In this document: positions 40,749 through 48,931 of the stretch, piece by piece
Position numbering within the stretch: position 1 is the stretch's first letter
Layout of the letters: each line of letters starts with the position of its first letter
NCBI GenBank assembly: GCA_017419165.1
Contig: JAFOLW010000048.1
Location: 40,510 to 104,509 of the forward strand
Origin: Erysipelotrichaceae bacterium
GTDB lineage: Bacteria > Bacillota_I > Bacilli_A > Erysipelotrichales > Erysipelotrichaceae
DNA: 64,000 bases
Direction: 5' to 3'
Notes under the pieces: generated by a model
What the model saw: the letters and a program-made list of their open reading frames with translations, nothing else
What the model was told of the DNA's origin: nothing
Database searches by the model: none
Translations under genes and position numbers: made by a program

Positions 40749-41324
40749 ATGAAACTGTTAGAAGACCGTATCAGAAAAGACGGAAAGATCCTTCCGGGAG
40801 ACATCCTTAAGATCGACTGCTTCCTCAACCACCAGATCGACACGAAGCTGATGGATCAGATCGGCGAGGAGTTCTATGAACTGTTCAAAGATACTGCACC
40901 GACGAAGATCCTGACCATCGAATCCAGCGGGATCGCGATCGCCTATGGCGCATCGAGATTCTTCGGTTTCATCCCGGTCGTTTTCGCCAAGAAGACGGTC
41001 GCTGCCAACATGGCAGCCAACACATATGAGGCCAAGGAACATTCCTACACCCGCAAAATCGAATACACGGTGCAGGTCGCCAGAGAGTATCTGAACGAGA
41101 ACGACAGAGTACTCATACTCGATGATTTTTTAGCCAACGGTGAGGCGATGCACGCCCTCATCAGCATCTGTCAGCAGGCCGGTGCGAAGATCGTCGGCTG
41201 CGGTGCCGTCGTCTGCAAGACTTATCAGCCCGGTGAACAAAGGATCAAAGATCTCGGCTATCAGGTCGAGGTCCTGGCGAGAGTCCGGCACATGTCCGAT
41301 GACGGACAGATCGAATTCGAATGA
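40749..41324 (+). CDS. xpt: Xanthine phosphoribosyltransferase
   Basis: 191 residues, the usual Xpt length. The PRPP-binding loop is VLILDDFLANGEAM (about 122-135). It starts MKLLEDRIRKDGKILPGDILK, a clear family N terminus. It makes XMP from xanthine and PRPP in purine salvage. AAAGGAG precedes the ATG. No purine riboswitch is present upstream, unlike the B. subtilis gene. A terminator follows. Confidence 0.93.
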   Translation: MKLLEDRIRKDGKILPGDILKIDCFLNHQIDTKLMDQIGEEFYELFKDTAPTKILTIESSGIAIAYGASRFFGFIPVVFAKKTVAANMAANTYEAKEHSYTRKIEYTVQVAREYLNENDRVLILDDFLANGEAMHALISICQQAGAKIVGCGAVVCKTYQPGEQRIKDLGYQVEVLARVRHMSDDGQIEFE

Positions 41325-41348
41325 GCTGCGAAAGCGGCTTTTCTTTTT
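41324..41348 (+). terminator. Intrinsic terminator of xpt
   Basis: AGCTGC (41324-41329), GAAA tetraloop, GCGGCT (41334-41339), then TTTTCTTTTT. Confidence 0.88.
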
Positions 41349-41426
41349 GACGGGTCAAAATCCGGAACTGTTCAAGGCGTTTTTCTTCTTTTACCATGAA
41401 GTTGTAGGTATAAGGAGTTAAAAAAT

Positions 41427-41864
41427 ATGTCTCTAAACGAAAAAGAATCAGCACAGCTCGAGAAAAGATTTGCATCTTTTCAAAAGAAGATCGAACGTCT
41501 CAAAGAAGACAGTTTCGAGAAACGCCGCCTGAAGGATTTCTTCCTGAGCAGGAAACAGATCGAGGAGCGCTTCGTTCTGGAAAAGCTCAACAAGGAATAC
41601 TTCGGCGAACTGCCGGAAAGCAGGAAAGGCCATGATCTGATCAAGATCTTCGAACGGGAGAGAAAGATCGACTTCTCGCTCATCAGTTTCAAAAAGATCT
41701 TCCTCGACGGCAACCTGGAAAGGTTCACGAAGCTTCTCTTGAAAGAAGACAGGGAACTGCAGAAGTTCATGAAAGAGACTTCGTATTCCGATCTCAAAGT
41801 CCAGTATCTTGAGGCAGATGAAGAGAGCGGAAGGATCGGCTACAAGATCGGGATCTACGCCTGA
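41427..41864 (+). CDS. Small helical, highly charged hypothetical protein
   Basis: 145 residues rich in Lys, Glu, Arg and Phe with helical periodicity (coiled coil likely at about 5-55). No membrane span or known motif. AAGGAG precedes the ATG. It is monocistronic and ends at a bidirectional terminator. Family unknown. Confidence 0.65.
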   Translation: MSLNEKESAQLEKRFASFQKKIERLKEDSFEKRRLKDFFLSRKQIEERFVLEKLNKEYFGELPESRKGHDLIKIFERERKIDFSLISFKKIFLDGNLERFTKLLLKEDRELQKFMKETSYSDLKVQYLEADEESGRIGYKIGIYA

Positions 41865-41872
41865 ACATGAAA

Positions 41873-41897
41873 AAAAGAACTCGTGATGAGTTCTTTT
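41873..41897. terminator. Bidirectional terminator
   Basis: AAAAGAACTC (41873-41882) pairs with GAGTTCTTTT (41888-41897) around GTGAT. Shared with mscL. Confidence 0.88.
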
Positions 41898-41900
41898 CCT

Positions 41901-42305
41901 TTATTTCTTGTTGAGTTTTTCGAGCTCTTCGACGATGGAAGTGAGGAGCTTGACTTCGTCGCTCGGTTCCGGTTCGGCTTCCGGTGCCGGTTCTTCTTCC
42001 TTCTTGCCTATGCTCATCATCTTATTGACGGCTTTCAAGATCAGGAACAGGACGAAGGCCAGGATCAGGAAGTTGATGATGGCGGTGATGAAGGCACCCC
42101 AGTTGATGACCTGTCCGGTGCTTCCCAGAGGTGTGACCAGACCGACTTCCGTTCCGCCCAGGCAGGCGATGATCGGGTTCAGGATGTTTTCCGTCAGCGC
42201 ACCGACGATCGAAGAGAACGCACCGCCGACGATGACACCGATGGCCATATCCATGACATTGCCTTTTAACGCAAAAGCTTTGAATTCTTCCAGAAATTTT
42301 TTCAT
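41901..42305 (-). CDS. mscL: Large-conductance mechanosensitive channel
   Basis: 134 residues, two spans (about 15-45 and 70-95). The N-terminal LEEFKAFALKGNVMDMAIGV is the MscL signature. The C-terminal helix is acidic and Pro-rich (EEEPAPEAEPEPSDE). It releases solutes on strong hypo-osmotic shock. AGGGGGAT lies before the ATG and TATAAT at 42334-42329. Together with MscS at 30069 it gives two emergency valves. Confidence 0.95.
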   Translation of the reverse strand: MKKFLEEFKAFALKGNVMDMAIGVIVGGAFSSIVGALTENILNPIIACLGGTEVGLVTPLGSTGQVINWGAFITAIINFLILAFVLFLILKAVNKMMSIGKKEEEPAPEAEPEPSDEVKLLTSIVEELEKLNKK

Positions 42306-42384
42306 AAATTGGATCCCCCTTTCCTAATATTATATTACATTTCGGTCATGGTATAATTCAGACAGACACAAAACGGAAGAAAGG

Positions 42385-43242
42385 ATGGCTATGTTTAAAA
42401 AGATCAGAAGCATATTGATGATCGAACTGGGGACCTTGCTTTTTGCGTTCTCGGTAGGCATGTTCATTCTGCCGGGCAAGATCCTGACGGGCGGCGTCGC
42501 CGGCATCACCTCACTGCTGTCGCCATATCTTCCGTTTTCCGAAGACATCATGGCGATCTTCCTGAACACTTTCCTGTTCCTGTTGGGAAGCATCTTTCTG
42601 GGAAAGGAATTCTTTTCCAACACCCTGATCTATTCCGTCTCTTATCCGTTTCTGCTGCTCTTCGTCACCAGGATGCTGCCGGACATCTCACATATCGATC
42701 CGCTGCTGGCGAGCGTCTACGGCGGTATGATCGGCGGTGTGGCCATCGGCATCATGTTCCGCAACGGAGGATCGTCCGGCGGGACCGATGCGATCGCGCT
42801 GATCGCCGAGAAATACTTCCATATCAAGGTCTCGTCCGTCATCATGTTCACGGATACTCTGACGGTCCTGGCCGGTCTGTACATCTACGGTCTCAATGCG
42901 GTCCTGGTGGGGCTCATCTCGGTCTTTCTGATGACGCTGACGCTCAACTGGACGATGAACATCTACGGCGGCGTACAGGCCAAGAAATTCGAGATCATCT
43001 CCGATCGCTATGCACAGATCGCGGAGGATATCCACAATGAGCTGGAAAGAGGAACGACCTTGCTGGACATCTCCGGCGGCTATACCGGAGCTCCGCGCAA
43101 GATGCTGATATCGATCGTTTCGGAGGATCAGTACAATAAGGTCAAACAGATCATCGACAGGCACGATCCCAAGGCTTTCGTCATCATTTCCGAAGCCAAG
43201 GACGTCAACGGCGAAGGTTTCACTTACGAACCGCGCATGTAG
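42385..43242 (+). CDS. YitT family membrane protein (DUF161/DUF2179)
   Basis: 285 residues. Five to six spans in the first 190 residues, with GGVAGITSLLSPYLP and MFRNGGSSGGTDAIALI repeats typical of YitT. The soluble C-terminal DUF2179 domain follows (about 200-285). Function unknown. TATAAT (42352-42357) and a GAAAGGA site precede two in-frame ATGs, 42385 and 42391; either may be used. A second family member is at 48924. Confidence 0.9.
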   Translation: MAMFKKIRSILMIELGTLLFAFSVGMFILPGKILTGGVAGITSLLSPYLPFSEDIMAIFLNTFLFLLGSIFLGKEFFSNTLIYSVSYPFLLLFVTRMLPDISHIDPLLASVYGGMIGGVAIGIMFRNGGSSGGTDAIALIAEKYFHIKVSSVIMFTDTLTVLAGLYIYGLNAVLVGLISVFLMTLTLNWTMNIYGGVQAKKFEIISDRYAQIAEDIHNELERGTTLLDISGGYTGAPRKMLISIVSEDQYNKVKQIIDRHDPKAFVIISEAKDVNGEGFTYEPRM

Positions 43243-43263
43243 GAAATGTGTTTTGATCGAATT

Positions 43264-43294
43264 AAAAGCGCAGATCAGTCAGACCTGCGCTTTT
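43264..43294. terminator. Bidirectional terminator
   Basis: AAAAGCGCAG (43264-43273) pairs with CTGCGCTTTT (43285-43294). It closes the YitT gene and the flotillin gene. Confidence 0.88.
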
Positions 43295-43302
43295 CGTTTG
43301 CC

Positions 43303-44712
43303 TTACTTCACGTTTTCGATGCCGGTCACATTGATGTTCTTGTTGACTTTGGCATCGTAGGTGTTGGCTTTCATGATCTCTCTGAGATCGACGCCCGTCG
43401 CTTCGGACATCGTGTCGAAGACTTGTTTCATGATGACCGGCATGTTGGCGGAGACCTGTGAGACACCGCTCTGGCCGTTTCCGCTGTCGTAGATCGTGAC
43501 TTTGTCGATCGCGGAGATCGGTTTTGCGATCTGAGCGGCAAGCTCCGGCATGATGCGGATCATCATTTCCGCCATGGCGGCGCCGTTGTATTTCTGATAG
43601 GCTTCCGCCTTCTTTTCCATGGCTTGCGCTTCCGCAAGGCCTTTTTCACGGATGGCTTGCGCTTCGGCTTTGCCTTTGGCCTCGATGGCTTCGGCTTCCA
43701 TCTGCGCCAGATATTTCTTGGCTTCCGCTTCTTTCTTCATGCGGATCAGATTGGCTTCCGCTTCTTTTTCTGAAGCGTATTTTTTGGCGTCGGCTTCTTT
43801 TTCGATGGCCGCAGCCAGTTCGTGCTGACGGACTTCCACTTCTTTCAGTTTCAGTTCGCTCTCTCTTTCCGCTTTGGCGATCTGCGCGTTGATGGTCGCC
43901 GTCTGTATCGTTTTCTCCTGTTCCTGTGTCTCGATCTCGTAGGCCGCATCGGCCATGGCGAGTTTTTTATCGGACTGCAGTTTCAGTTCGGCCTGTTTGA
44001 TCGCCAGTTCGTTGTTTCGCTGGGCGATCTGGGTCTCGGCCTCGACGCGGGCATCGTTGGCCGCCTTGTCGGCTCTGGCTTTGGCGATGGCGACATCGCG
44101 GTCGGCTTCCGCTTTGGCGATCTGCGCATCTTTCTTGATCTTGGACGTATTGTCCATGCCCAGGTCGTTGATCAGACCGTTTTCATCGATGACGTTCTGG
44201 ATGTTGCAGGACAGGATCTCGATACCGAGTTTTTCCATGTCTTTGGATGCTTTGGCCATGACCTGATCCGAGAAGGAATCGCGGTCGGTATTGATCGTCT
44301 TGAGGTCGAGCGTGCCGATGATCTCACGCATGTTGCCCTGAAGAGAATCCTGTAATTCCAGAGCGATCTCTTCCGGTGTCTTGTTCAAGAAGTTGCGTTC
44401 CGCTTTCAACATGCCTTCGTCGCTCGTGTCGACCCGGACTTTGGCGATCGCATCGACTTTGACATTGATGAAGTCGTTGGTCGGGATGTAGGTATCGGTC
44501 TTGATATCGACCGAGATCTGTCCCAGATGCAGATGGTCGACCTTCTCCAAGAAGGGGATCTTGATGCCGGCCCGGCCGATCAATACCCGCGGCGTCTTCC
44601 TTAAGCCGGAGATGATGACGGCAACATCCGGTGAAGCTTTGACGTAGCCTGTCAGGATCATCGCCAGTACGGCAAGGACGATCAAAACAGGAATGATGAT
44701 TTGAAATAACAT
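43303..44712 (-). CDS. floT: Flotillin-like SPFH protein
   Basis: 469 residues. One N-terminal span (about 4-24) is followed by an SPFH/PHB domain (about 25-190). A long Ala/Glu/Lys-rich coiled coil runs over about 195-375 (AEADRDVAIAKARADKAAND). A C-terminal oligomerisation region ends the protein. Flotillins scaffold fluid or raft-like membrane zones and affect signalling and secretion. No NfeD-type partner is adjacent. AAAGGAGGT precedes the ATG. Its transcript begins with a yybP-ykoY-like riboswitch and terminator. Confidence 0.93.
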   Translation of the reverse strand: MLFQIIIPVLIVLAVLAMILTGYVKASPDVAVIISGLRKTPRVLIGRAGIKIPFLEKVDHLHLGQISVDIKTDTYIPTNDFINVKVDAIAKVRVDTSDEGMLKAERNFLNKTPEEIALELQDSLQGNMREIIGTLDLKTINTDRDSFSDQVMAKASKDMEKLGIEILSCNIQNVIDENGLINDLGMDNTSKIKKDAQIAKAEADRDVAIAKARADKAANDARVEAETQIAQRNNELAIKQAELKLQSDKKLAMADAAYEIETQEQEKTIQTATINAQIAKAERESELKLKEVEVRQHELAAAIEKEADAKKYASEKEAEANLIRMKKEAEAKKYLAQMEAEAIEAKGKAEAQAIREKGLAEAQAMEKKAEAYQKYNGAAMAEMMIRIMPELAAQIAKPISAIDKVTIYDSGNGQSGVSQVSANMPVIMKQVFDTMSEATGVDLREIMKANTYDAKVNKNINVTGIENVK

Positions 44713-44730
44713 GATCTTTTACCTCCTTTA

Positions 44731-44759
44731 TAAGAAAACCCGTGCATCTTGCACGGGTC
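44731..44759 (-). terminator. Riboswitch-controlled terminator before flotillin
   Basis: On the minus strand ACCCGTGCA (44758-44750) pairs with TGCACGGGT (44746-44738) around AGA, then TTTTCTTA. It ends about ten bases before the flotillin ribosome-binding site. Confidence 0.85.
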
Positions 44760-44781
44760 GTTTGGTTTTGATCTTATTCAG

Positions 44782-44799
44782 GACCCGTGTGCGATGCAC
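44782..44799 (-). promoter_or_regulatory. Antiterminator segment
   Basis: GTGCATCGCACACGGGTC (44799-44782, minus strand) is complementary at 15 of 18 bases to 44759-44742, the whole terminator hairpin, with a three-base internal loop. It can therefore replace the terminator. Confidence 0.7.
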
Positions 44800-44884
44800 A
44801 TGAGTCTTATCGATTAAAGAGCGCCGGTCTTGTGAAGACGGTTGACGGCGGATCTGCCTTGGCAGGTCGATTACTCCCTCAGGT
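44800..44884 (-). ncRNA. yybP-ykoY-type riboswitch aptamer (manganese sensor)
   Basis: Read on the minus strand, conserved pieces come in the family order. TGAGGGAGTAA (44881-44871) comes first, followed by a hairpin CTGCC/GGCAG. Next is CGTCA, with CGCC/GGCG enclosing a GTCTT/AAGAC hairpin and CCGGC. AAGACTCA (44808-44801) closes P1 by TGAG/CTCA pairing. The known family binds Mn2+ and controls Mn exporters. Here it begins at the predicted transcription start and lies directly before flotillin. Confidence 0.7.
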
Positions 44885-44891
44885 TGATTTG

Positions 44892-44920
44892 ATTATATCA
44901 GAGGTTCATATGACTGTCAA
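44892..44920 (-). promoter_or_regulatory. Perfect consensus sigma-A promoter of flotillin
   Basis: Minus-strand TTGACA (44920-44915), 17 bases, TATAAT (44897-44892). Transcription should begin near 44885. Confidence 0.92.
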
Positions 44921-44951
44921 CAGGGAAATGTAAAAAAATGCAGGATCTCTC

Positions 44952-45773
44952 CTACATTCTTGAAACGATCGCTCTGATCAGGCCTTTGAACTGGTCTTTG
45001 ACGCGGTCTGCGGTCTCCTGGACTTCCTTGTGGGACAGCTCTTCTCCGGTCATGCCGGCAGCCATGTTGGTGATGCAGGAGATGGCGATCATGCGCAGTC
45101 CGCAATGTCTTCCGGCCAGGATCTCCGGAACGGTGGACATGCCGACCGCATCGGCACCGATGGTCCGGGCAAAGCGGATCTCCGCCGGTGTTTCGTAGTT
45201 GGGACCGCGGAAGCCCATATAGACGCCGCGTCTTATGTCGATGCCAAGCTCCTTAGCGGTCTCGATGCCCAGTTCGGTATATTCCTTATCGAGAGCTTTG
45301 GTCATATCCGGGAAGCGCGGTCCGAGTTCTTCGAGGTTCTCGCCATAGAGAGGATTGTCGCCCATGAAGTTGATGAAGTCGTCGATGAACATCAGCGTGC
45401 CCGGCTTGAAGGTCTCGTTGCATCCGCCGGCCGCATTGGTCAGGATCAGCGCTTTGACGCCCAGAAGTTTCATGACCCGTACCGGCATCGCGACGGTCTT
45501 CATATCGTGGCCTTCGTAGAAGTGGAAACGTCCCTGCATGCAGAGGACTTTGGCGCCGCTGAGCGTTCCCAGGATCAGTTTTCCGGCATGTCCCGGGACG
45601 GTGGTCTTCGGGAAGTTGGGGATGTCGGCATAGTCGACGACGACCGGGTCCTGTATCTCGTTGCCCAGTTCGCCCAGGCCGGAGCCCAGGATGAGACCGA
45701 TCGCATTTTCGGCATCCATCTTCGTTTTCAGATAGTCTGCCGCTTCCTTGCATTTAAGATAAGTCTGATTCAT
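44952..45773 (-). CDS. punA: Purine nucleoside phosphorylase
   Basis: 273 residues from the ATG at 45773, which has AAGGAG upstream; a longer open frame reaches back into the GDPD gene and is not real. Trimeric-class motifs are GSGLGELG (phosphate loop), QGRFHFYEGHD, LTNAAGGCNE and GMSTVPE. It splits purine nucleosides with phosphate into base and ribose 1-phosphate. It lies eleven bases after the GDPD gene on the same strand and joins xpt in purine salvage. Confidence 0.93.
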   Translation of the reverse strand: MNQTYLKCKEAADYLKTKMDAENAIGLILGSGLGELGNEIQDPVVVDYADIPNFPKTTVPGHAGKLILGTLSGAKVLCMQGRFHFYEGHDMKTVAMPVRVMKLLGVKALILTNAAGGCNETFKPGTLMFIDDFINFMGDNPLYGENLEELGPRFPDMTKALDKEYTELGIETAKELGIDIRRGVYMGFRGPNYETPAEIRFARTIGADAVGMSTVPEILAGRHCGLRMIAISCITNMAAGMTGEELSHKEVQETADRVKDQFKGLIRAIVSRM

Positions 45774-45784
45774 ATGTTTTCTCC

Positions 45785-47557
45785 TTAATTGAATATCCAG
45801 TCGATGATGACTTCGAAGTCTTCCCGCTGATCCAGTGTTTCGATCAGCCCAATGGCTTGTTTCACATTGTCGGTGATGATGTAGTCGGCATCGGAGATCA
45901 GAAACTTGCGCTGAGCCGCTTCCGTGTTGGGCGTCCAGACCAGGACGCCTCTCTTGGATTCGTGAAGGGCGTCGATGATGCTGCCGCTGACCGCTTCTTC
46001 TTCCAGACCGAGGTAGTCGCAGTTGAATTCCGCCGTCTTTCCGAAGCTTGCAAAGGTCAGATAGGCCGTCTGCATCTCCGGGTAATTGCGTTCGATGTAG
46101 TCGATCAGGGAATACTTCAGCGAGATCAACACGCATTGATCTTCCATGCCTTTCTCTTTGATCATCCTTACCGCATCGTCGGCCATCTTCTGATCGGCGG
46201 TGTTGCCTTTGAGTTCGACGAAGAGGACGATCCTTCCTTTCGCACTTTCCAGCATCTCTTCAAACGTTGCGACTTCTTCTTTCCGGTCGGGGAAGAGAGG
46301 GTCTTGGATCGTGAGCGCCTTGACTTCTTCCAGCGTCAGTTCTTCCGGTCTTGCCTTATTGGAACACAGGCGGGCGAAGCTGGCGTCGTGGTTGATGATA
46401 TAGTGACCGTCTTTCGTCCGCTGTATGTCGATCTCCGCACCTGCCGCACCTAAGCGTATCGCTTCTTCCAGTCCGGCAAGGGTGTTTTCCGGAGCCTCGA
46501 TGCCGCCTGCGCGATGGGCGATGATCTTTGTGGTAATCTGCGTCGAGAAGATCTGATCGAAGCGGTTCGACAGGATCCATGAGGCAAAGTAGAGGACGGC
46601 AAACAAGGCGGCCGTGAACAGAAGCGAGAGGATCGGCGATATCTTTCTCTGGCTCAGTGCGAAGCTGTCGTCCTTTCCGGTATAGCGGTAATACAGCCGC
46701 GTCATGTGGATCATATAGAAGGACTGAAAGAACGAAGTCAGGATCACAATGTTTATGCATACCAGCATGAGGATGAAGTAGACCGCCGTCTTGTAGTGTT
46801 CGATGTTGCCGAAAAATAAGAACAGCATGGAAGGAAGCAATCCGGTCAAAAGAAGATCGAAGACGATGAGCAGAAGTCCGATCAGCAGCAGGCGCAGGTT
46901 TTCCAGCAGGTAGTTCTTCCAGTGCTGCTTCATGATCTGTCTTGACTGATCATCGGCTTTGTTCGACTTGAGCCCGCCAAGCAGGATGCCGTGGAGTATG
47001 AAGATGTGGATGATGCCTAAGAAGATGAAGATCCACACGAAGATGTAATACAGGACCGAGTATAACGGTGTGGTCTCGATGACCGAGGCGATGAAGGAGG
47101 GAAGATATAAGGAATCGGTCAGGGAGATCGTGAAGCCCGTCCCGACGATCGGAGCGATGAGGGCGATATACAAGACGATGCCGATGCCATCCGGTGTGAA
47201 GAATTCTCTGATCGAGATAAGGCCTTTGCGGATGGAACCTTTCAGATCGGCCTGTCCTTTTAAGATCGTCGAAGAATAGATGATCTGCGTATTGAGATCG
47301 AAGGCGACATACAGGAACAGGATGGCCATTCCGATGATCAGCAAAAGCGGCCCCTGCCAGGTCGTGAACAGGAACCAGAAGTCCCCGGTGGAGATGGCGA
47401 CGCGGCCGGTCGAGCGGATCAGGACCATGGCGATCTGTTTGAAAACAAGCATCATCAGATAGAGCAGAAGACCGTTGATGATCTGAAAGCCGCAGATGTC
47501 GGGGATCGCCCGAAGATAGGGCAGGACGTTCTGTCTCAAGCTTTGTTTCAATTTCAC
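45785..47557 (-). CDS. Membrane glycerophosphodiester phosphodiesterase
   Basis: 590 residues. About eight spans in the first 340 residues precede the GDPD domain. That domain begins IAHRAGGIEAPENTL, with metal/catalytic residues in GAEIDIQRTKDG and INHDASF, and LFVELKG follows. It hydrolyses glycerophosphodiesters, or lipid headgroups, at the membrane. The start is a GTG at 47557, six bases after TATAAT (47569-47564). A TTG further upstream would lie before the -10 box, so the leaderless GTG is preferred. Confidence 0.9.
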   Translation of the reverse strand: MKLKQSLRQNVLPYLRAIPDICGFQIINGLLLYLMMLVFKQIAMVLIRSTGRVAISTGDFWFLFTTWQGPLLLIIGMAILFLYVAFDLNTQIIYSSTILKGQADLKGSIRKGLISIREFFTPDGIGIVLYIALIAPIVGTGFTISLTDSLYLPSFIASVIETTPLYSVLYYIFVWIFIFLGIIHIFILHGILLGGLKSNKADDQSRQIMKQHWKNYLLENLRLLLIGLLLIVFDLLLTGLLPSMLFLFFGNIEHYKTAVYFILMLVCINIVILTSFFQSFYMIHMTRLYYRYTGKDDSFALSQRKISPILSLLFTAALFAVLYFASWILSNRFDQIFSTQITTKIIAHRAGGIEAPENTLAGLEEAIRLGAAGAEIDIQRTKDGHYIINHDASFARLCSNKARPEELTLEEVKALTIQDPLFPDRKEEVATFEEMLESAKGRIVLFVELKGNTADQKMADDAVRMIKEKGMEDQCVLISLKYSLIDYIERNYPEMQTAYLTFASFGKTAEFNCDYLGLEEEAVSGSIIDALHESKRGVLVWTPNTEAAQRKFLISDADYIITDNVKQAIGLIETLDQREDFEVIIDWIFN

Positions 47558-47602
47558 AGTTCTATTATACAATTAATAATGTAACGGAATTAAGGAGTCA
47601 CG

Positions 47603-48931
47603 ATGAGTCAAAGATCGCTGTTTTATGATCCTATGAATGAGCCTCTGGCTGCCCGTCTGCGGCCGCAGAGCCTCGATGAGATCATCGGTCAGAAGCACCT
47701 GATCGGCCCGGGGAAGGTCCTGCGCCGGATGGTGGAATCCGATCGGATCCCGTCGATGATCTTCTGGGGTCCGCCGGGCGTCGGCAAGACCACGTTAGCT
47801 TCGGTGATCGCTTCCCATACCAGGGCGTCGTTCATCGATTTTTCGGCGGTGACCAGCGGGATCAAAGAGATCAAGGAGGTCATGAAGAAGGCGGAAGAGG
47901 AGACTTCCTTAGGCCATCGGACGATCGTCTTCGTCGATGAGATCCACCGTTTCAACAAAGCACAGCAGGATGCCTTCCTGCCTTTCGTGGAAAAAGGAGC
48001 GATCATCCTGATCGGCGCAACGACCGAGAATCCTTCCTTCGAAGTCAACGGTGCCTTATTGTCACGGTGCAAGGTCTTCGTGCTCAAGCAGCTGGAAGCG
48101 GAAGAGATCATCGAACTGCTCAAGCGGGCAGTCAAAGATGAGCGGGCGTTCCCGGGAAAGACGGTACGGATCGATGAGGACAGTCTTTCTTTCATCGCCA
48201 ATTTCTGCAACGGCGATGCCCGCATGGCGCTGTCCACTTTGGAGATGGCGGTGCTCAACGGGGAGGAAGAGGGTGACAAGATCACCGTCAGCCCGACGAT
48301 CATCGAAGAGATCACCTCCAAGAAGTCATTGCTTTACGACAAGAAGGGCGAAGAACACTACAACATCATCTCCGCCTTGCATAAATCGATGCGCAATTCC
48401 GATCCGGATGCGGCCGTCTACTGGCTCGCGCGGATGCTGGAAGCGGGAGAAGATCCCCTCTATGTCGCCCGGCGGGTCATCCGTTTCGCTTCGGAGGACA
48501 TCGGGATCGCCGATCCGCGGGCCCTGCAGCTGGCGGTGGCAGCCTACGATGCCTGTCACTACATCGGGATGCCCGAATGCAGCGATGCCCTGGCGGAAGC
48601 CGTCATCTACATGTCGGTGGCACCGAAGTCCAACGCGGTCGATGTCGCCTATGCAAACGCGAAGCAGGATGCGATCGGAATGATCGACGAACCGGTCCCG
48701 CTGGTCATCCGCAATGCACCGACCCGGCTGATGAAGGAACTGGATTACGGCAAGGGCTACCAGTATGCCCATGACAGCAAGGAACGGCTGACCGACATGG
48801 TCTGTCTGCCGGATTCGCTGAAAGACAGAGAGTATTATCTGCCTTCCGATCAGGGACTGGAGCGGCAGGTCGGCGAGCGGCTGAACGCGATCAAGGAATG
48901 GAAGAAGAACAAGCGTAAACAACATGAGTGA
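47603..48931 (+). CDS. rarA: Replication-associated recombination protein A (RarA/MgsA)
   Basis: 442 residues. N-terminal MNEPLAARLRPQSLDEIIGQ is a family signature. AAA+ domain with Walker A GPPGVGKTTLA and Walker B FVDEIHRFNKAQQDAFLP. A helical lid and the tetramerisation domain follow. It acts at stalled replication forks. AAGGAG precedes the ATG. The stop overlaps the next start by eight bases. Confidence 0.95.
   Translation: MSQRSLFYDPMNEPLAARLRPQSLDEIIGQKHLIGPGKVLRRMVESDRIPSMIFWGPPGVGKTTLASVIASHTRASFIDFSAVTSGIKEIKEVMKKAEEETSLGHRTIVFVDEIHRFNKAQQDAFLPFVEKGAIILIGATTENPSFEVNGALLSRCKVFVLKQLEAEEIIELLKRAVKDERAFPGKTVRIDEDSLSFIANFCNGDARMALSTLEMAVLNGEEEGDKITVSPTIIEEITSKKSLLYDKKGEEHYNIISALHKSMRNSDPDAAVYWLARMLEAGEDPLYVARRVIRFASEDIGIADPRALQLAVAAYDACHYIGMPECSDALAEAVIYMSVAPKSNAVDVAYANAKQDAIGMIDEPVPLVIRNAPTRLMKELDYGKGYQYAHDSKERLTDMVCLPDSLKDREYYLPSDQGLERQVGERLNAIKEWKKNKRKQHE

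Noticed and set aside
45774..46136. N-terminal extension of purine nucleoside phosphorylase
   Set aside because: It lies inside the GDPD gene and the real ATG at 45773 has AAGGAG upstream.
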